64,000 nt of DNA from Prostheceraeus crozeri (lineage: Eukaryota; Platyhelminthes; Polycladida; Euryleptidae): positions 558,001 through 622,000 of the forward strand of contig CAJQUW010004746.1 in assembly GCA_907163375.1 (NCBI GenBank), given 5' to 3'. The translations under genes and the position numbers were made by a program. Below the pieces are notes generated by a model. It made no database searches. It had not been told where the DNA came from and saw nothing but the letters and a program-made list of their open reading frames with translations. Positions within the stretch are counted from its first letter, which is position 1, and each line of letters begins with the position of its first letter. Positions 27,120 through 38,058 of this stretch are shown here, piece after piece.

Positions 27120-27407
27120 CTACGTATAATTGAGTCTGTCAGGTGACTTTCGAGTCCTCGTACCACGACGCAGTTCCGGAGAGGGTTCGTTTGCAACCTC
27201 GACACCGTGATCAGGTGTCCCTACTCTTGTATCCTCATCCCGCTCCTTTTCATCTAACCTCGGATATACTTGGGAATCGTGAATTAATCTCCCACTTTCA
27301 TCCATAGCCACATTGGAACCAACCTTGCTTGCTATGTTAGCTGGTTGCAAGTTAAACATGTACATGAACAGGTTTCGATGGATTGGGAAAGGCATATGAG
27401 TATTCAT
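27120..27407 (-). pseudogene. Possible LTR-retroelement polyprotein tail (fossil)
   Basis: The frame ends in ELRRGTRTRKSPDRLNYT, which resembles the basic C-terminal tail of Gypsy- or Pao-type integrases (RRSxRxRKPPxRL). No protease, reverse transcriptase or LTR is seen nearby. If the reading is right, this is a small broken fragment of an old element. A chance match is possible. Confidence 0.25.
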
Positions 27408-27695
27408 GAGCTGATGTACTTAGTCAGCAACTAAAATCAACTTTTTATGAATATTAGGCCTATAAGATGGGCTTCAGTGTATAATAGCTTGTTTAATTGT
27501 ACTTCACGTGAGATTCAGTGGCGAGCACACAAAAAGAAAGAGAGTGGCAAAAAAATTAAAATACAATCGAACTTAGGCAAAATTCATGAATAATGATTTG
27601 AAACGTTGCGTAGAATTTTTTTACGAGCACTGCTATAGCGAATTAACAACAATGAAATTAAATAAACGATAGATCAAATTGCCATGCAAAAGATG

Positions 27696-27769
27696 TGCGG
27701 CTGGTAGGATTCGAACCTACGACCAAGGTTAACTAGACCTGCGCTCTAACCAACTGAGCTACGAGCCAC
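27696..27769 (-). tRNA. tRNA-Thr(AGT)-like locus, probably decayed
   Basis: On the minus strand it reads TAGCTCAGTTGGTTAGAGC as D arm, an anticodon loop CTAGTTA with AGT at the anticodon position, and a perfect T arm, GTAGG TTCGAAT CCTAC. The acceptor stem pairs only partly, and the outer anticodon-stem pair is C-T, so this is either a pseudogene or a tRNA-derived repeat head. No intron is evident. Confidence 0.55.
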
Positions 27770-28121
27770 TTACGCGACTCTGTCAATTGGCAGGATCAAA
27801 CCCTCACCACCACACATCAGTTGTCAAGGCAATAATAATCAATGAATAAATAACACGTCACAATTGTGACCGCCGACATTAAGGCAAGTAGCGGGGATCG
27901 ATTGTCCACTAAAGCATCTTAAACCATGTCGTGAATGTAAGTGAGAATCTAGAAGAGGCTTTATCATAAACCATCTGCAGTGGATGTTGAGGTCGCAATG
28001 CCTTTTTTGGCTAGACGATGGGCAATCAAATCACAATAGTCAGAGTTGAGTTCATATTCGTAAATAAACGTATTCATAGATCGAAATGACTCGCGCTCGC
28101 AAAGGAAATATCCATCTTATA

Positions 28122-29520
28122 TACAGGGTGATTTTAAAGTCCTTACCTGGTTTTAAATCAATGTCACGGACGCTCCATTTATCGGATCACCAATTATTTT
28201 ACACCGAAATGTATCTGAAGCTCCAAAGTTTTACATGGTGTATTGATTATTATGTAAATCCGCAATAATTAGTATAGAATTTCAATTGTATTTATTATGC
28301 AAAAAAGTCAATTGTCTTCCAATAATTTTTATCATTAAAATGAAATCATTACAAAATTAAAATCAATACATTAGTCTGTATTAAATCGTGAACGACTTAA
28401 AGAAACTGTTCAAAATGGCCACCTTCTTCACGCAAACATAAAGAAGGGCAACTTTCAAAACTATTGAACGCAGCAGAAATTTCTTGTGATGAAATCTGAG
28501 AGATTTCTTCGATAATAAAATTTCTTAATTGCTCCATAAGACTTGCTGGTTGTCTGTGATACGCTATGTTTTATAGTTCTCCAAAAATAAAAGTCAAGAG
28601 GAATCAAATCAGGACCTCGAGCAGCCCAATGGAATGGACCGTCTCTTCCACCTTCCTGGGAACTTTTGGTGAAATAGAGATCTCACCTCGAGGGACCATT
28701 GGGGAGGGGCAACATCCTGCTGAAAGAAAGATGGTCGTAGAAAAATTTCTTCTACTCTTCAGTTGAGGGATGAAGAAGTTCACCAACATTGCCTTGTAGG
28801 ACTTGGAGGTCAAAATCTAATCAAAGAAGAAAGGGCCTATGACTTCATTACAGACTAAACCGCAGCAAGCGATAATTCCAGGAGACTTCATCGGTACTTG
28901 TTGAACAGCATGAAGATTGTTCGAATCCCATATCACAATTATGACGGTTGACTCGTCCACTAAGATGGAAAGTAGTCTCGTCAGGGAAGCATAGTCTGTT
29001 CAAAAAATTCTCACCGGCGGCAATCCGTTGTTGAAATTCACTGCACATGGTTCTCGCGGCTTTATCATCGACAAACAGTTGCTGACAAAAAGAAAGTCCA
29101 TACGACTTCATCTTCAAGTCGTCCCGCAACACGTTCCGAACCGTAGAGAAGGAAGTCTCAGCCATTGCAGCTGCTTGCCCAATCGACGTAGAAGGATCTT
29201 CTTCGAAGATGTTTTTAATTTCATCGATCTTGTCGTCAGAGCGGAGAGGTCTACCACATCTGGGTGCGTCCAAAACTGAACCAGTCTATTTACACTTGTT
29301 GAAGATTGATCTCATGGTCTTATGAGTCGGAATGCTCGATACCCCTTCATTTTCAACATGGCTTTCAACTAATGTCAGTGAATCAAGCTTTGCCATGAGA
29401 AGAACAACTTTAATACGGTCTTCACCAGTCACCATTCTGTCAACAAATGCAGTCACGTTTTGCTTTGACAACAACCGTTTTTTCATTTTTAAATGCGTAA
29501 GTTGACGATGTTTGAATTTT
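28122..29520 (-). mobile_element. Decayed mariner-like DNA transposon
   Basis: The transposase runs on the minus strand: an N-terminal region (about 29486-29286), GRPLRSDDKIDE and a helix-turn-helix-like part, then FPDETTFHLSGRVNRHN with the first catalytic Asp (about 29000). Further down, in other frames, come a QQD-type second motif near 28710 and a PLDFYFW-type third motif near 28580. The last two Asp are roughly 39 residues apart, so this is a DDxD mariner relative and not Tc1. At least one in-frame stop (near 29284) and two frame changes break it. ACAGGGTGATTTTAAAGTCC at 28122 looks like the terminal repeat downstream of the gene; I could not find its partner beyond 29.5 kb. Confidence 0.75.
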
Positions 29521-31333
29521 CAATCGATAATCAGATTTATGAGTTAAGATATCTATGAGTTCTATTGTCATCTAGCAATGGTGTGATACCATACACAGTG
29601 AAGTAAATTATTTGTATTCTTTCCAGTGACGCACATGAATTTGGATGTTGAATTCTCATGTCAGAATAGAGTGAATTAGCGTCATACCAGATTCCGTAGT
29701 CGAGGTTTAAGAACTTAATATACTCAATATGTCATTTTTGATTTGTGACACTAGTTTTCCAAATAACAGCGCGTATACATAGCAATCAAGTACAATGAAA
29801 TCGGATAACTCATAATAGAAAATTGCCCAGAATGAAGGTTTACGTTACGTTTAATAATCGTTACGTTTAACGCGATTTTCAATTTCTTAAGCCAGCTTTC
29901 GCCTCATATAGCCTATGAGTACTGGTTTGAGCTATCATTAGACTTCCGTGTGTGTTTTGGTGCATAAATTTAATTTCTTAGTACCGTAATGAAAAAAATC
30001 AAAATGGTAACTGATTGAGATATAATATACTGTGCAGTAGCATGACCTAAGCGTTGTGGGCGCCCCATGTGCAGCCTATAAAGAATATTCATGCACGGAA
30101 GATTGAATGACTTAGTAAGCCTACCTTATGTACAAAATACTTAAAACATGTGTAGCTTGCGCTGTTTATAGATACCACCTGCTTAGAAAGCATGCGATGA
30201 TTGGACTAATATGCAAACTGGGCAGCCCACCTAAGTAGTACGAAAAACAAGCTAGGTTTAGTGTATGCATGTATTTGGTTTCTTATGCAGTAGGGCGTGA
30301 AATCGTCAACGTGATATCATAATATATTTCAAATATCAAAATAATGCTTAATTAATTTAATGTAAGCGGTTAAGTCTTATCATGATACAAAATTAACTTC
30401 GGATAACTCTTCAGATAAGATATCTCGTCATGTTTGGCCGCTTCCGACGGGTGACGAGTTTTCCGAATACTAGTGCATCTTGTCCCGCAATTACATGCTT
30501 AGAAAATGATCATATCTTGCAGAAATCGTTCCTCGTGAATTTTTGTGAACAGTCCTTGTGTTCTGTGCTGGTCTTCAAATCCATTAATAGAAACATTCTT
30601 ATGGAGGTAATTGCTTTTGTCAGCCCGGGCCGGCATCGACTCCAAAACATTAGGCCCGGCCCGGATGAATTTTGTATCTGGGCCCGGGTAAGAAATTTTA
30701 TCGTTTTGTGCACTTCACCATCCTTAATTAATGAAGATATCAGTTACGCTAGTTGACTGCAATCGCCTTAAGGATCATTCTAAAAATCTAATTGTTGATT
30801 ACATGATCGAATGCTTTAAGGTCTATGTACCATGTGTAAATACACGTAAATTGATAGCTTTTGGTCACTAAGATGATTTTAAACATTGAAAACATAGTGA
30901 ATTTTCATCTGTTTTAAATGTTGTACATACGCGTCTGTCTATCACAAATAGCTGCCATTGCTGTAAGTTATATTTAGTTTGAAGCGTGGGAAACGAATTC
31001 CAGTGAAGCATTTGAAAAGTGAGGTCATTAAGTCAAAAGTTGAACTAAATTTTCAATCGAATCTTTTGACCAAAGTTCCAAAGAAATGTTGCTTGCTAAT
31101 CGTCTATCGATTGTTGCTTCTGGTCAAGAAAGTACTTTTATTACTATTCCGTCTTATGCCGGTATTTATTTCATATTATTGCTTAACAACCAAGTTGATA
31201 AGCCACCATATGAAAATGACTCAGAGCATTAAAATTATCACATGAAGATATTTCTAATTTCAGACATAATAAATATCGGTACGGGTGATTAAAGAATTTT
31301 TCAGACCCGAGTCCGCTTCCAGCTCTGTCCGAA
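29521..31333. other. Non-coding stretch
   Basis: No gene supported. A short GC-rich patch at about 30620-30685 repeats GGCCCGG-type words (CCCGGGCCGG, GGCCCGGCCCGG, GGGCCCGGG). It resembles a repeat fragment of unknown kind. Confidence 0.4.
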
Positions 31334-31576
31334 TCATAAAAGTTGTGACTCGCTCATCTTGTCAGGGGTAGGAATCAACCTTATAGTTTGTCTGATGTAG
31401 CTGTCACGGACGCGGTCATGCACGTTAGTGACAGGATCCAATGAAAGCACTCCACGCAACTCCATGGCTACGAGTGCCTGCTCATGCCTTAGTGTGGTAG
31501 GCCAGCAATCGTATCCCTTGAGCGCTGCGGTACGGATGACGGACTTGTGAACTTCTACTTGAGTCGGATGGGCATC
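31334..31576 (-). CDS. Terminal coding exon of an unrecognised host gene
   Basis: On the minus strand a 3' splice site (TTTGTGACCACAG) is followed by 80 open codons and a TGA stop. The peptide begins DAHPTQVEVHKSVIR and includes GYDCWPTTLRHEQALVAMEL, NVHDRVRDSYIRQTIR and a hydrophilic C-terminus. GC content is clearly higher than the surroundings, and third positions look protein-like. I do not recognise the family. Upstream exons would lie at higher coordinates, where I did not find them; the Polinton from 35.8 kb would sit in or beyond the intron or upstream region. It is either a real last exon or a well-preserved fragment. Confidence 0.55.
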   Translation of the reverse strand, partial: DAHPTQVEVHKSVIRTAALKGYDCWPTTLRHEQALVAMELRGVLSLDPVTNVHDRVRDSYIRQTIRLIPTPDKMSESQLL

Positions 31577-34500
31577 CTGTGGTCACAAATCATTCCAGTC
31601 ACAAGCAGGGCAGCAAATTTATCCTAGAGGTGGTCCGACAAATTTTCTTTTGAGATATTTCAAAAAAACTCGCATGATAATATTACGTAACATCTTTCCA
31701 TTATTTAAGTGATTATCAATCAGAGCCGTGCATCAGCGGCCATTGAAACATCGACTTCAACAAGGCACTAGACGCCTAGGGCCCGTCACTGTGCTTATGT
31801 TTATTTTACTTTACACAGACCAATAAATCATTTTCTATTACCTTCCAGTAAATACCTTATCAGTAATTAAATTAGGGGCGATGCTAAACAGTTCATATAT
31901 CTTCATATCTTCTCATAAATCAAAGAATAAATTAAGCGTGTTTTCACTGTACGATCTCTCGCATGTGGTTGAATAATTACAGCAAAAGTTCACTTATAGC
32001 CAAATGTGTGATGGAATTTGGTCGGAGGGCTCAATGTATGATGCACCCCAATTGGGAGTTCATGTAGAGTCATTAGTCAATGAAGTTTTCAGTAGGTTTT
32101 GTCCATGTATAATGATTTCACGCGTGAAAACTGAATAACGGTTCCAGATGTCTTGCCTGACTTATCTCACTAGAACGTTATCTGGAATCAATTCCTTATT
32201 CGTATTAGCATTGCTATTTGCGCGTGCTTGGTTAAGCATAATATAGCGAACAGGACATTTCAGAATTCCAGATGCGTGGGTAAAGGATTAATCTACTCCA
32301 AGAGGGTCCGGACCCCGTGCCGTTGACTCAGTCGTTTGGCTCCACTGATATAAATACATGATATATGTGTGAATTAAGCTCGAGTTGTCTCCTACCGTAA
32401 TCGGAGACTTTTGTTACATCAAATGCACGTGTATGCAGGTTAGAGGTCTAGGATCAAGATTCGCAAGCTTAAGAGAAATATCAATTTACGTTCATGTAAC
32501 GTTATCAATCGAAGTTTGGAAGTTGTAGATATTGGTATTGTCAAACAGACTTCTATTGATATATTTTAAGTAACATGTGAATGTGAATCAATTTTCAGTA
32601 ATGGCTCAGAATTCATAATTATGTGAAAAGTAAATTGGTTCTGATATTGTCTCCTTGTTTTCATATGCCTTTCTTTTTCAGCTATGCACAACACCTTACA
32701 TGACGGCGGACATCGGTTACTCTATTATCATCTCATGGCTTGCATCTTTCCTTTATGTTTGCTCATGCACCGCTTGGGCGTATCTTACTCGGCTCATGAG
32801 AATGGAAAAGGCCAAAAATATGCTGTAGAGACAACTTGCGACTTCAGCAAATCTCGATTTCCTTCTGAGAATTCCTTCGCCTGACTGTGCTTTATTGTGC
32901 TTACAACCCTGCATGTCGAGATCAGTTGAGTAGATGACAACTTCTTTTTAGTGAAATCTATCGCACGTCAAGTTGCTGGAAGTGAAACAACTATACTTTT
33001 TGAATGTAAAGTCGAAAAACAATTTATAGATTTTGTGTATCTTTATGTTGATGGAAAATGATTAATGCTGCGTTTGAAGAAGTATAATCAGTAGTGAGGA
33101 ATATATATTTCCTGACGTCATTTTATTGATTAGCATAAGATGATCGCGGATTATCATGCATGGCATTGATATACTCATCAGTTATCCACTGTAATATGCG
33201 ATCAATATGCGGCGACTTTTTCTTAGTATGTTTTCTAAAATTAATCTAACAAATACGATTTTCTGACATGATAGAAGTGAATTTATCAGTATCTTCCTGA
33301 GAAACAGCTTCATGACTTTTCATCCTAGAATTTCGAAGCTACCTCTTTATCAGTTTTTGACAGCTTTGGCAAGAGCAGTAATTCAAATGACCATAAGATT
33401 GCAGTTTTTAATTCCGATGAATGCTGCCAATGCATCAAGCATAGCACTTGACTCAAATTGACAGTAATATATTATACTGCATGTTAACCGGTGAATACAG
33501 AATATGCTTGTCGCGACATTGAACAATTGCTAATGATGTGAAAATTTCTTGAGTTATTTACAGCCTATTCAGAAAGACATGGATGCATATTTTCACTTGC
33601 AAGTGACTGTTGCATTATTCGATTTCATGTAATTAAATCAGACAATTGCAGCCTTGACAACAATTTCTCAAGGCGAATCGATCACAAAACCTCTAAGCAT
33701 TTACTTGTATTTTACGCAGTTTAAATCTGCAAAAATTTGCGTAAGAGAATTTTCAAAACTTGTGTATATGTATATATAACTAATGTACTTATTCTATGTT
33801 TTTTGCTTGTTGTAAAGTTTCAATGAGAGTCCCAATTGCTTACACATAAATGCTTCATTCTCAATCTGTGTGAACTCTTGAACAATTATTTTTCACTATC
33901 AACTGCTAAATATGAGATATTTTCTTATTCCATTTTTTTAAAATTCACTTATGCTATGGTATGTTTTCCAGTAAATGAATCTCATGATCACATTGTACAT
34001 GTAAATAAACAATATTATTTTGTAATTATCAATCAAGTTTGTGAATTTTCAGGTTTCTCATCTACCTGAATTTTATGTGCATCTGATCCTTTTCTGTCCA
34101 TTTTGTTTCATATTTGATCGAACTGCTCTACGAGTTGGCATGTTTACCTCAAACCTCTGTGTTCGCATAAAATCGTGTCAAACATAAGATTGATCTATTA
34201 ATTGCTGACATCAGCAATATGCAGATGGGATTGATAGAAGAATCGAATCATTTTTATAAAATTGACGCCTCTGTCAAAACAAGTGGCTAGTTTCAATGAA
34301 TTTTCCACACCCTACCATATAAGTTGCTCATAATCCATAGTGGGTTTTAAGGATGCCACGGAAATATGCATGGCCGTTTCATCAGGGCTACAATCAAGTC
34401 GTAGATATATTCACTAGTTTTCATAACACTTGACTATTTGATCATATGAGTGTATTATCAGAGGCATCTACTAGTACATTGACTGGTGGCCAACTCCTTT

Positions 34501-35812
34501 TTATGGATTCCTGGATGAAATATGTTGCGCAGATACGATTTTAGTGATTGAATGATGTGTTTTTTCTGATCACAATACGTTGTTCTCAATATCGCAAAAG
34601 TATTGATTTTCTCGAGATTCCTTCCTTTCTAATTAATTTCTCAATTTGATAAAGAGAATATAAATCATGGTTATGAAGTACATTGTTCTCATTCACGTTT
34701 TGAAAAAATTGTTGAGGCTTTACATGCAATTCTTAATGACGCTGTGTCGAACAGCTAGAGTATAATACAAAATGAAATGAGCTCTTTTCTTGCGCACAGT
34801 GATTACAAAAAATGGTATATAGCACTTCCTAAAGATGCTGATGCTAGCTCCACATGATAACACCACGTAGCCAATCTGCACGTGCGTGAAGTTGGCGGAG
34901 CCACACGTGTGCGCACTAAGAAGATAGCGATAAAAATGCATAAATTTGATCGCTGAAGTAACGACAATGAAATCAGACGCTTATTTAGCCTCTCATTCTG
35001 TCTAGTGATTTCAAGGCAAACGAAAACTGTCCCGTCGTCGCAATTGCATGCAGATTGACGATCTTACTTCCAGTTAAGCCCATGATTGACAGTTTTCGTA
35101 AAATATGAGTTTAAGAAAAGTTCCCATATAGTCCCACTCCTAAGATATCACTGGGGTAAAATGGGCAGTGCATTTTATCATCACTATTATTTCTGGCATG
35201 CTTATTTTCCAGGCAAATAGCCAGAATCCATGAGAGATTTATAGAAAGACATGGAACTATGAATCAGTGCAAAATGTTTTTAAGAATTTGACAGAAAGAG
35301 AATAGATTCAAACAAAGCGCCAAAGCATGAAATTTGTCGAAAAGAGACATTTATCAAGTTTACTTTAGCAGATAGCAAATTAGATGGCATAAATTCTTCT
35401 TTTAAAGCATGGACACCTAACTTACCTCTGAGATTTGCATCAGTCTAGTTTGCCATCACAGTGCTCGAGACATGTCAGTTGGCTATTGCATATAGTTTCT
35501 TATCAGCTAGCAGTTGATTACTATTCAGCTTCAAGAATGAGTGCCATGTGTTGGTTGTAATCTTGTACGCGCACGTTATTGTACGTCTTGTACGCGATTG
35601 ACATAAATCACGATGATTGACCTGTACCTACCGTGTAAGAATTATAGACACATGACTAATGTGGCTTGAATGAAAAGACGCTTCATGCAGTGTTTGTTAT
35701 TTTGTGAATGATTCATACTTTTCAGGTTGTGTAAATTAAACCTTGTTTGACTATCAATGCTATAGGTCACGGTCCATTTTAATTTCTAATCGTGATAAAC
35801 CAATCATGTATA
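31577..35812. other. Long non-coding stretch
   Basis: AT-rich, with no gene or repeat I can support. It may be intron of the gene whose last exon lies at 31334-31576, but no upstream exon was found. Confidence 0.4.
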
Positions 35813-35818
35813 GGAGAC
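35813..35818. repeat. Left target-site duplication of the Polinton
   Basis: GGAGAC lies immediately outside the left terminal repeat and recurs immediately outside the right one (56322-56327). Six base pairs is the duplication length known for Polinton integration. Confidence 0.9.
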
Positions 35819-36190
35819 AGTAGTTAGAATTGCGGACGCACTGATAGTGGATGCGAACATGGATTGGAACATGTGTTCCGAATTGCCAATGCGAACATGT
35901 TCCGAATTGCGAATGCGAACATGGATATGAACATGTTCCGAATTGCGAATGGATGCGAACATGGATAGGAACATGTAAATAGGAACCGCGTTCCGATTGA
36001 TAGGCGAATTGAGATCATACTCAATGATTCGGAACGGCTTGTTCCGAAATTGAATTAGAGTATGCGAATTAGAATAGGGATGCGAACATCTATTTCGGTA
36101 CTTAAACAGGTGTTTGTTTTGAGACTGCTTGCTCGAATGCGACAATTGTGGCCATTGTGACTATGATGACAATTTTATTTATTTTCATAA
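35819..36190. repeat. Polinton left terminal inverted repeat
   Basis: 372 bp, the reverse complement of 55974-56321 with about three substitutions and a 24-bp length difference. The outer half contains short internal repeats of GAACATG, TTCCGAATTGCGAATG and GCGAACATGGAT. The length difference lies in these internal repeats and probably arose by slippage. Open frames across the repeat on either strand are not genes. Confidence 0.95.
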
Positions 36191-36201
36191 CTAGGTTAAG
36201 T

Positions 36202-36209
36202 TATAAATA
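36202..36209 (+). promoter_or_regulatory. TATA-like box beside the left repeat
   Basis: TATAAATA lies 12 bp inside the end of the inverted repeat and about 16 bp before the first ATG of the RING gene. At that spacing transcription would start at or after this ATG, so a later start codon or an upstream leader may be used. Functional assignment is inference. Confidence 0.4.
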
Positions 36210-36224
36210 CGTGGAAGTTGCTTG

Positions 36225-36728
36225 ATGGTTAGTTTCCCAATTTCATGGATTGTTGCAAGAGACCTTGGTTATTCGCTAAAGGCTATAGAAACTGTTACAA
36301 ATCTAAATGAAAATATCAAAGCTGGTGATTTAGTTGAACGACTAATGGATCTGGATGAGCATACCATGAATGCTAAATTGGATCGTAGTTGGATAGAAGA
36401 TTTCTTAATGCTACATTATAAAGACAGTGAAATTAGGAGGATGAAATTGGAACTTTCTGGAACGGAGATAAAAAAAGTGAAACCTTCAATTGATCTATCA
36501 AAATGTTCTAACAATGAAAGTGACTTCAGAAAGAAATTAGAAACAGAGACGTTTAAACTATTATGTGAACGGAACTGCATTAGGTGTTTTGAACGGGAAA
36601 AATCCCTTCTCTTCTTACCATGTTCTCATTTTGTCATGTGTTCTACATGCTATATACCCTTGGAAACTACATTTTGTCCCCTTTGTGATGAAGAAATAAT
36701 TTCAACAGTCACTGTATATCGCTCATGA
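36225..36728 (+). CDS. IAP-type UBA-RING protein (Polinton cargo)
   Basis: About 167 residues. The N-terminal part, ARDLGYSLKAIETVTNL then AGDLVERLMDLDE, resembles the UBA domain of inhibitor-of-apoptosis proteins. A spacer follows, and the last about 50 residues form a C3HC4 RING: CIRC, PCSHFVMC, STC and CPLC, ending EEIISTVTVYRS, which parallels the IAP ending GxIxGTVRTFLS. In the family such a RING is a ubiquitin E3 ligase that restrains caspases and death signalling. No BIR domain is present, so this is the C-terminal half of the IAP layout. It is the first gene after the left repeat. A role in keeping an infected cell alive is inference. Confidence 0.75.
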   Translation: MVSFPISWIVARDLGYSLKAIETVTNLNENIKAGDLVERLMDLDEHTMNAKLDRSWIEDFLMLHYKDSEIRRMKLELSGTEIKKVKPSIDLSKCSNNESDFRKKLETETFKLLCERNCIRCFEREKSLLFLPCSHFVMCSTCYIPLETTFCPLCDEEIISTVTVYRS

Positions 36729-36783
36729 TGAGTCATCATGCGTGTCTGTGATTGGTTGCTATTGTGCAGCTTTTGTATATAAG
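36729..36783 (+). promoter_or_regulatory. AP-1, CCAAT and TATA promoter of the 203-residue gene
   Basis: TGAGTCA at 36729, inverted CCAAT (ATTGG) at 36751, then TATATAAG at 36776, about 63 bp before the ATG at 36839. The order and spacing are those of a compact RNA polymerase II promoter. The same TATATAAG word recurs at other genes of this element. Confidence 0.6.
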
Positions 36784-36838
36784 ATTATCACACTTCTATT
36801 ACAACCATACTTGTTGAGGATTGTAGACATTAATAAAC

Positions 36839-37450
36839 ATGCCATTTACCACGATCATTCCTGTTTCAATTATTCACAAAGACAATCTGTTTACTAGCAA
36901 GATTTTCTACTCTGCAAATGATGTTATTGGTTACAAAGCTGATCTCATAGATCTGATGGAGGATATTGTCACATTCTATCATTGTGAAGATGATATTGAA
37001 CTTCAGAAACTCTTAATGAGGATATTGACCAATGCCCTTACGCGAGTACTACGATTTTGGCTCGATGAAGTGTTCAAGCCTCTGAGTTTGACGGAAGCTA
37101 TTCCACAGAGTTCTCGTTGCTATTGTGAAATGAGAACACGGAAATTGAAGACTTGTTTGTATGATATAATCGTATTTAGCCACTATGATGAAAATGGTGG
37201 TAAATTCAAGGTGGACATGTTTACCGGACCCCCGTCGATGAGCGTCAATGTGGCAGTGCAAGATGACCGGGACATAATCAAGTTTAGAGCATACTATGCT
37301 AATCTTTTAAAAGTCTTCGCTTCAAAACCATGCTGTTCATGCTGTCCTCTATCAAAGGATTTAATGTGTAATATAGAACAGCTTATAACTGCAACGACTC
37401 AGACTTTGAGTGATGTTGATGACTACGACCTACCATCTGTTACCGTTTGA
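36839..37450 (+). CDS. Polinton protein of unknown function, 203 residues
   Basis: Open frame of 203 codons behind a strong CCAAT-TATA promoter. I do not recognise the family. Visible features are a mixed alpha/beta composition, a hydrophobic helix-like stretch (LLMRILTNALTRVLRFWLDE) in the first half, a Cys-rich CCSCCPLSKDLMC patch near residue 170, and an acidic Asp-rich tail. Its place beside the IAP-type gene, outside the capsid block, suggests an early accessory protein. That is inference. Confidence 0.6.
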   Translation: MPFTTIIPVSIIHKDNLFTSKIFYSANDVIGYKADLIDLMEDIVTFYHCEDDIELQKLLMRILTNALTRVLRFWLDEVFKPLSLTEAIPQSSRCYCEMRTRKLKTCLYDIIVFSHYDENGGKFKVDMFTGPPSMSVNVAVQDDRDIIKFRAYYANLLKVFASKPCCSCCPLSKDLMCNIEQLITATTQTLSDVDDYDLPSVTV

Positions 37451-37516
37451 CTTTGTTGCATGGAACTAAGCAAAAATGTGTATTTTCATAAATGCTTTGC
37501 TTTTAACACAATAAAA

Positions 37517-37909
37517 ATGACTGCAAAACGAAAGGCATCTTTTTCTCGGAAGAATGGTTCTTTTAGACGTTCAAGTCAGTTTAAGAAGGCGCTGCGAAAG
37601 TTAAACAGCATGCGAAACAATAAAGTTAAGTGCAAATTAATTCAAAACTCAAGTGATGATTTCATCCGTGATTTGGCTTTTGCAATACACAAATGCCTCC
37701 CAATATACAAACCTTTATTGAGTACTGATTCTCTAAACAGCATTAGAAAATTTTCAAATCCAAGAAGCAGTGATATGAAAAGGCGGAACTTAGTTCAGCG
37801 TGGAGGTGGTGGGTTTTTGAATATGTTGAATGATATTGGAAACAGCATTTACAATGTACTCAACAGTCCACTAGGGAAAGTTGTAGCAGGTGCCGCAGTG
37901 TTGCTGTAG
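37517..37909 (+). CDS. Small basic Polinton virion protein, pX-like
   Basis: About 130 residues from the ATG reading MTAKRKASF, which I prefer to the ATG 57 bp upstream because the extra leader has no family features. The first half is very basic. The middle, FIRDLAFAIHKCLPIYKPLL, matches the RDL...L..G..PL pattern of small proteins found next to Polinton and adintovirus capsid genes. Then comes KRRNLVQRGGGGFLNML, a GG stretch of the kind cut by adenovirus-type proteases, followed by an amphipathic to hydrophobic C-terminus. A role as virion core or membrane-active minor protein is inferred by analogy with adenovirus pX and pVI. Confidence 0.65.
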   Translation: MTAKRKASFSRKNGSFRRSSQFKKALRKLNSMRNNKVKCKLIQNSSDDFIRDLAFAIHKCLPIYKPLLSTDSLNSIRKFSNPRSSDMKRRNLVQRGGGGFLNMLNDIGNSIYNVLNSPLGKVVAGAAVLL

Positions 37910-37946
37910 ACGACGAATCATGGATTGACACGTCATCATTGATTGA

Positions 37947-37971
37947 TGACTCATGTGAATATGTATATAAG
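37947..37971 (+). promoter_or_regulatory. AP-1 plus TATA promoter before the 248-residue gene
   Basis: TGACTCA at 37947 and TATATAAG at 37964, about 95 bp before the ATG at 38059. Same TATA word as at 36776 and 55485. Confidence 0.6.
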
Positions 37972-38058
37972 AGAGACGCGCTTGTACTCTTTAATCACTT
38001 TCAAGCTATCATTCATCGCTGACGGTTGAAAAGCTCCGAATAAGTACAACATTGAATT

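Noticed and set aside
35804-36145. Frames across the left terminal repeat and their mirror at the right end (56019-56333)
   Set aside because: They are inside the inverted repeats and reflect short internal repeats; the same frame appears at both ends because the DNA is duplicated.
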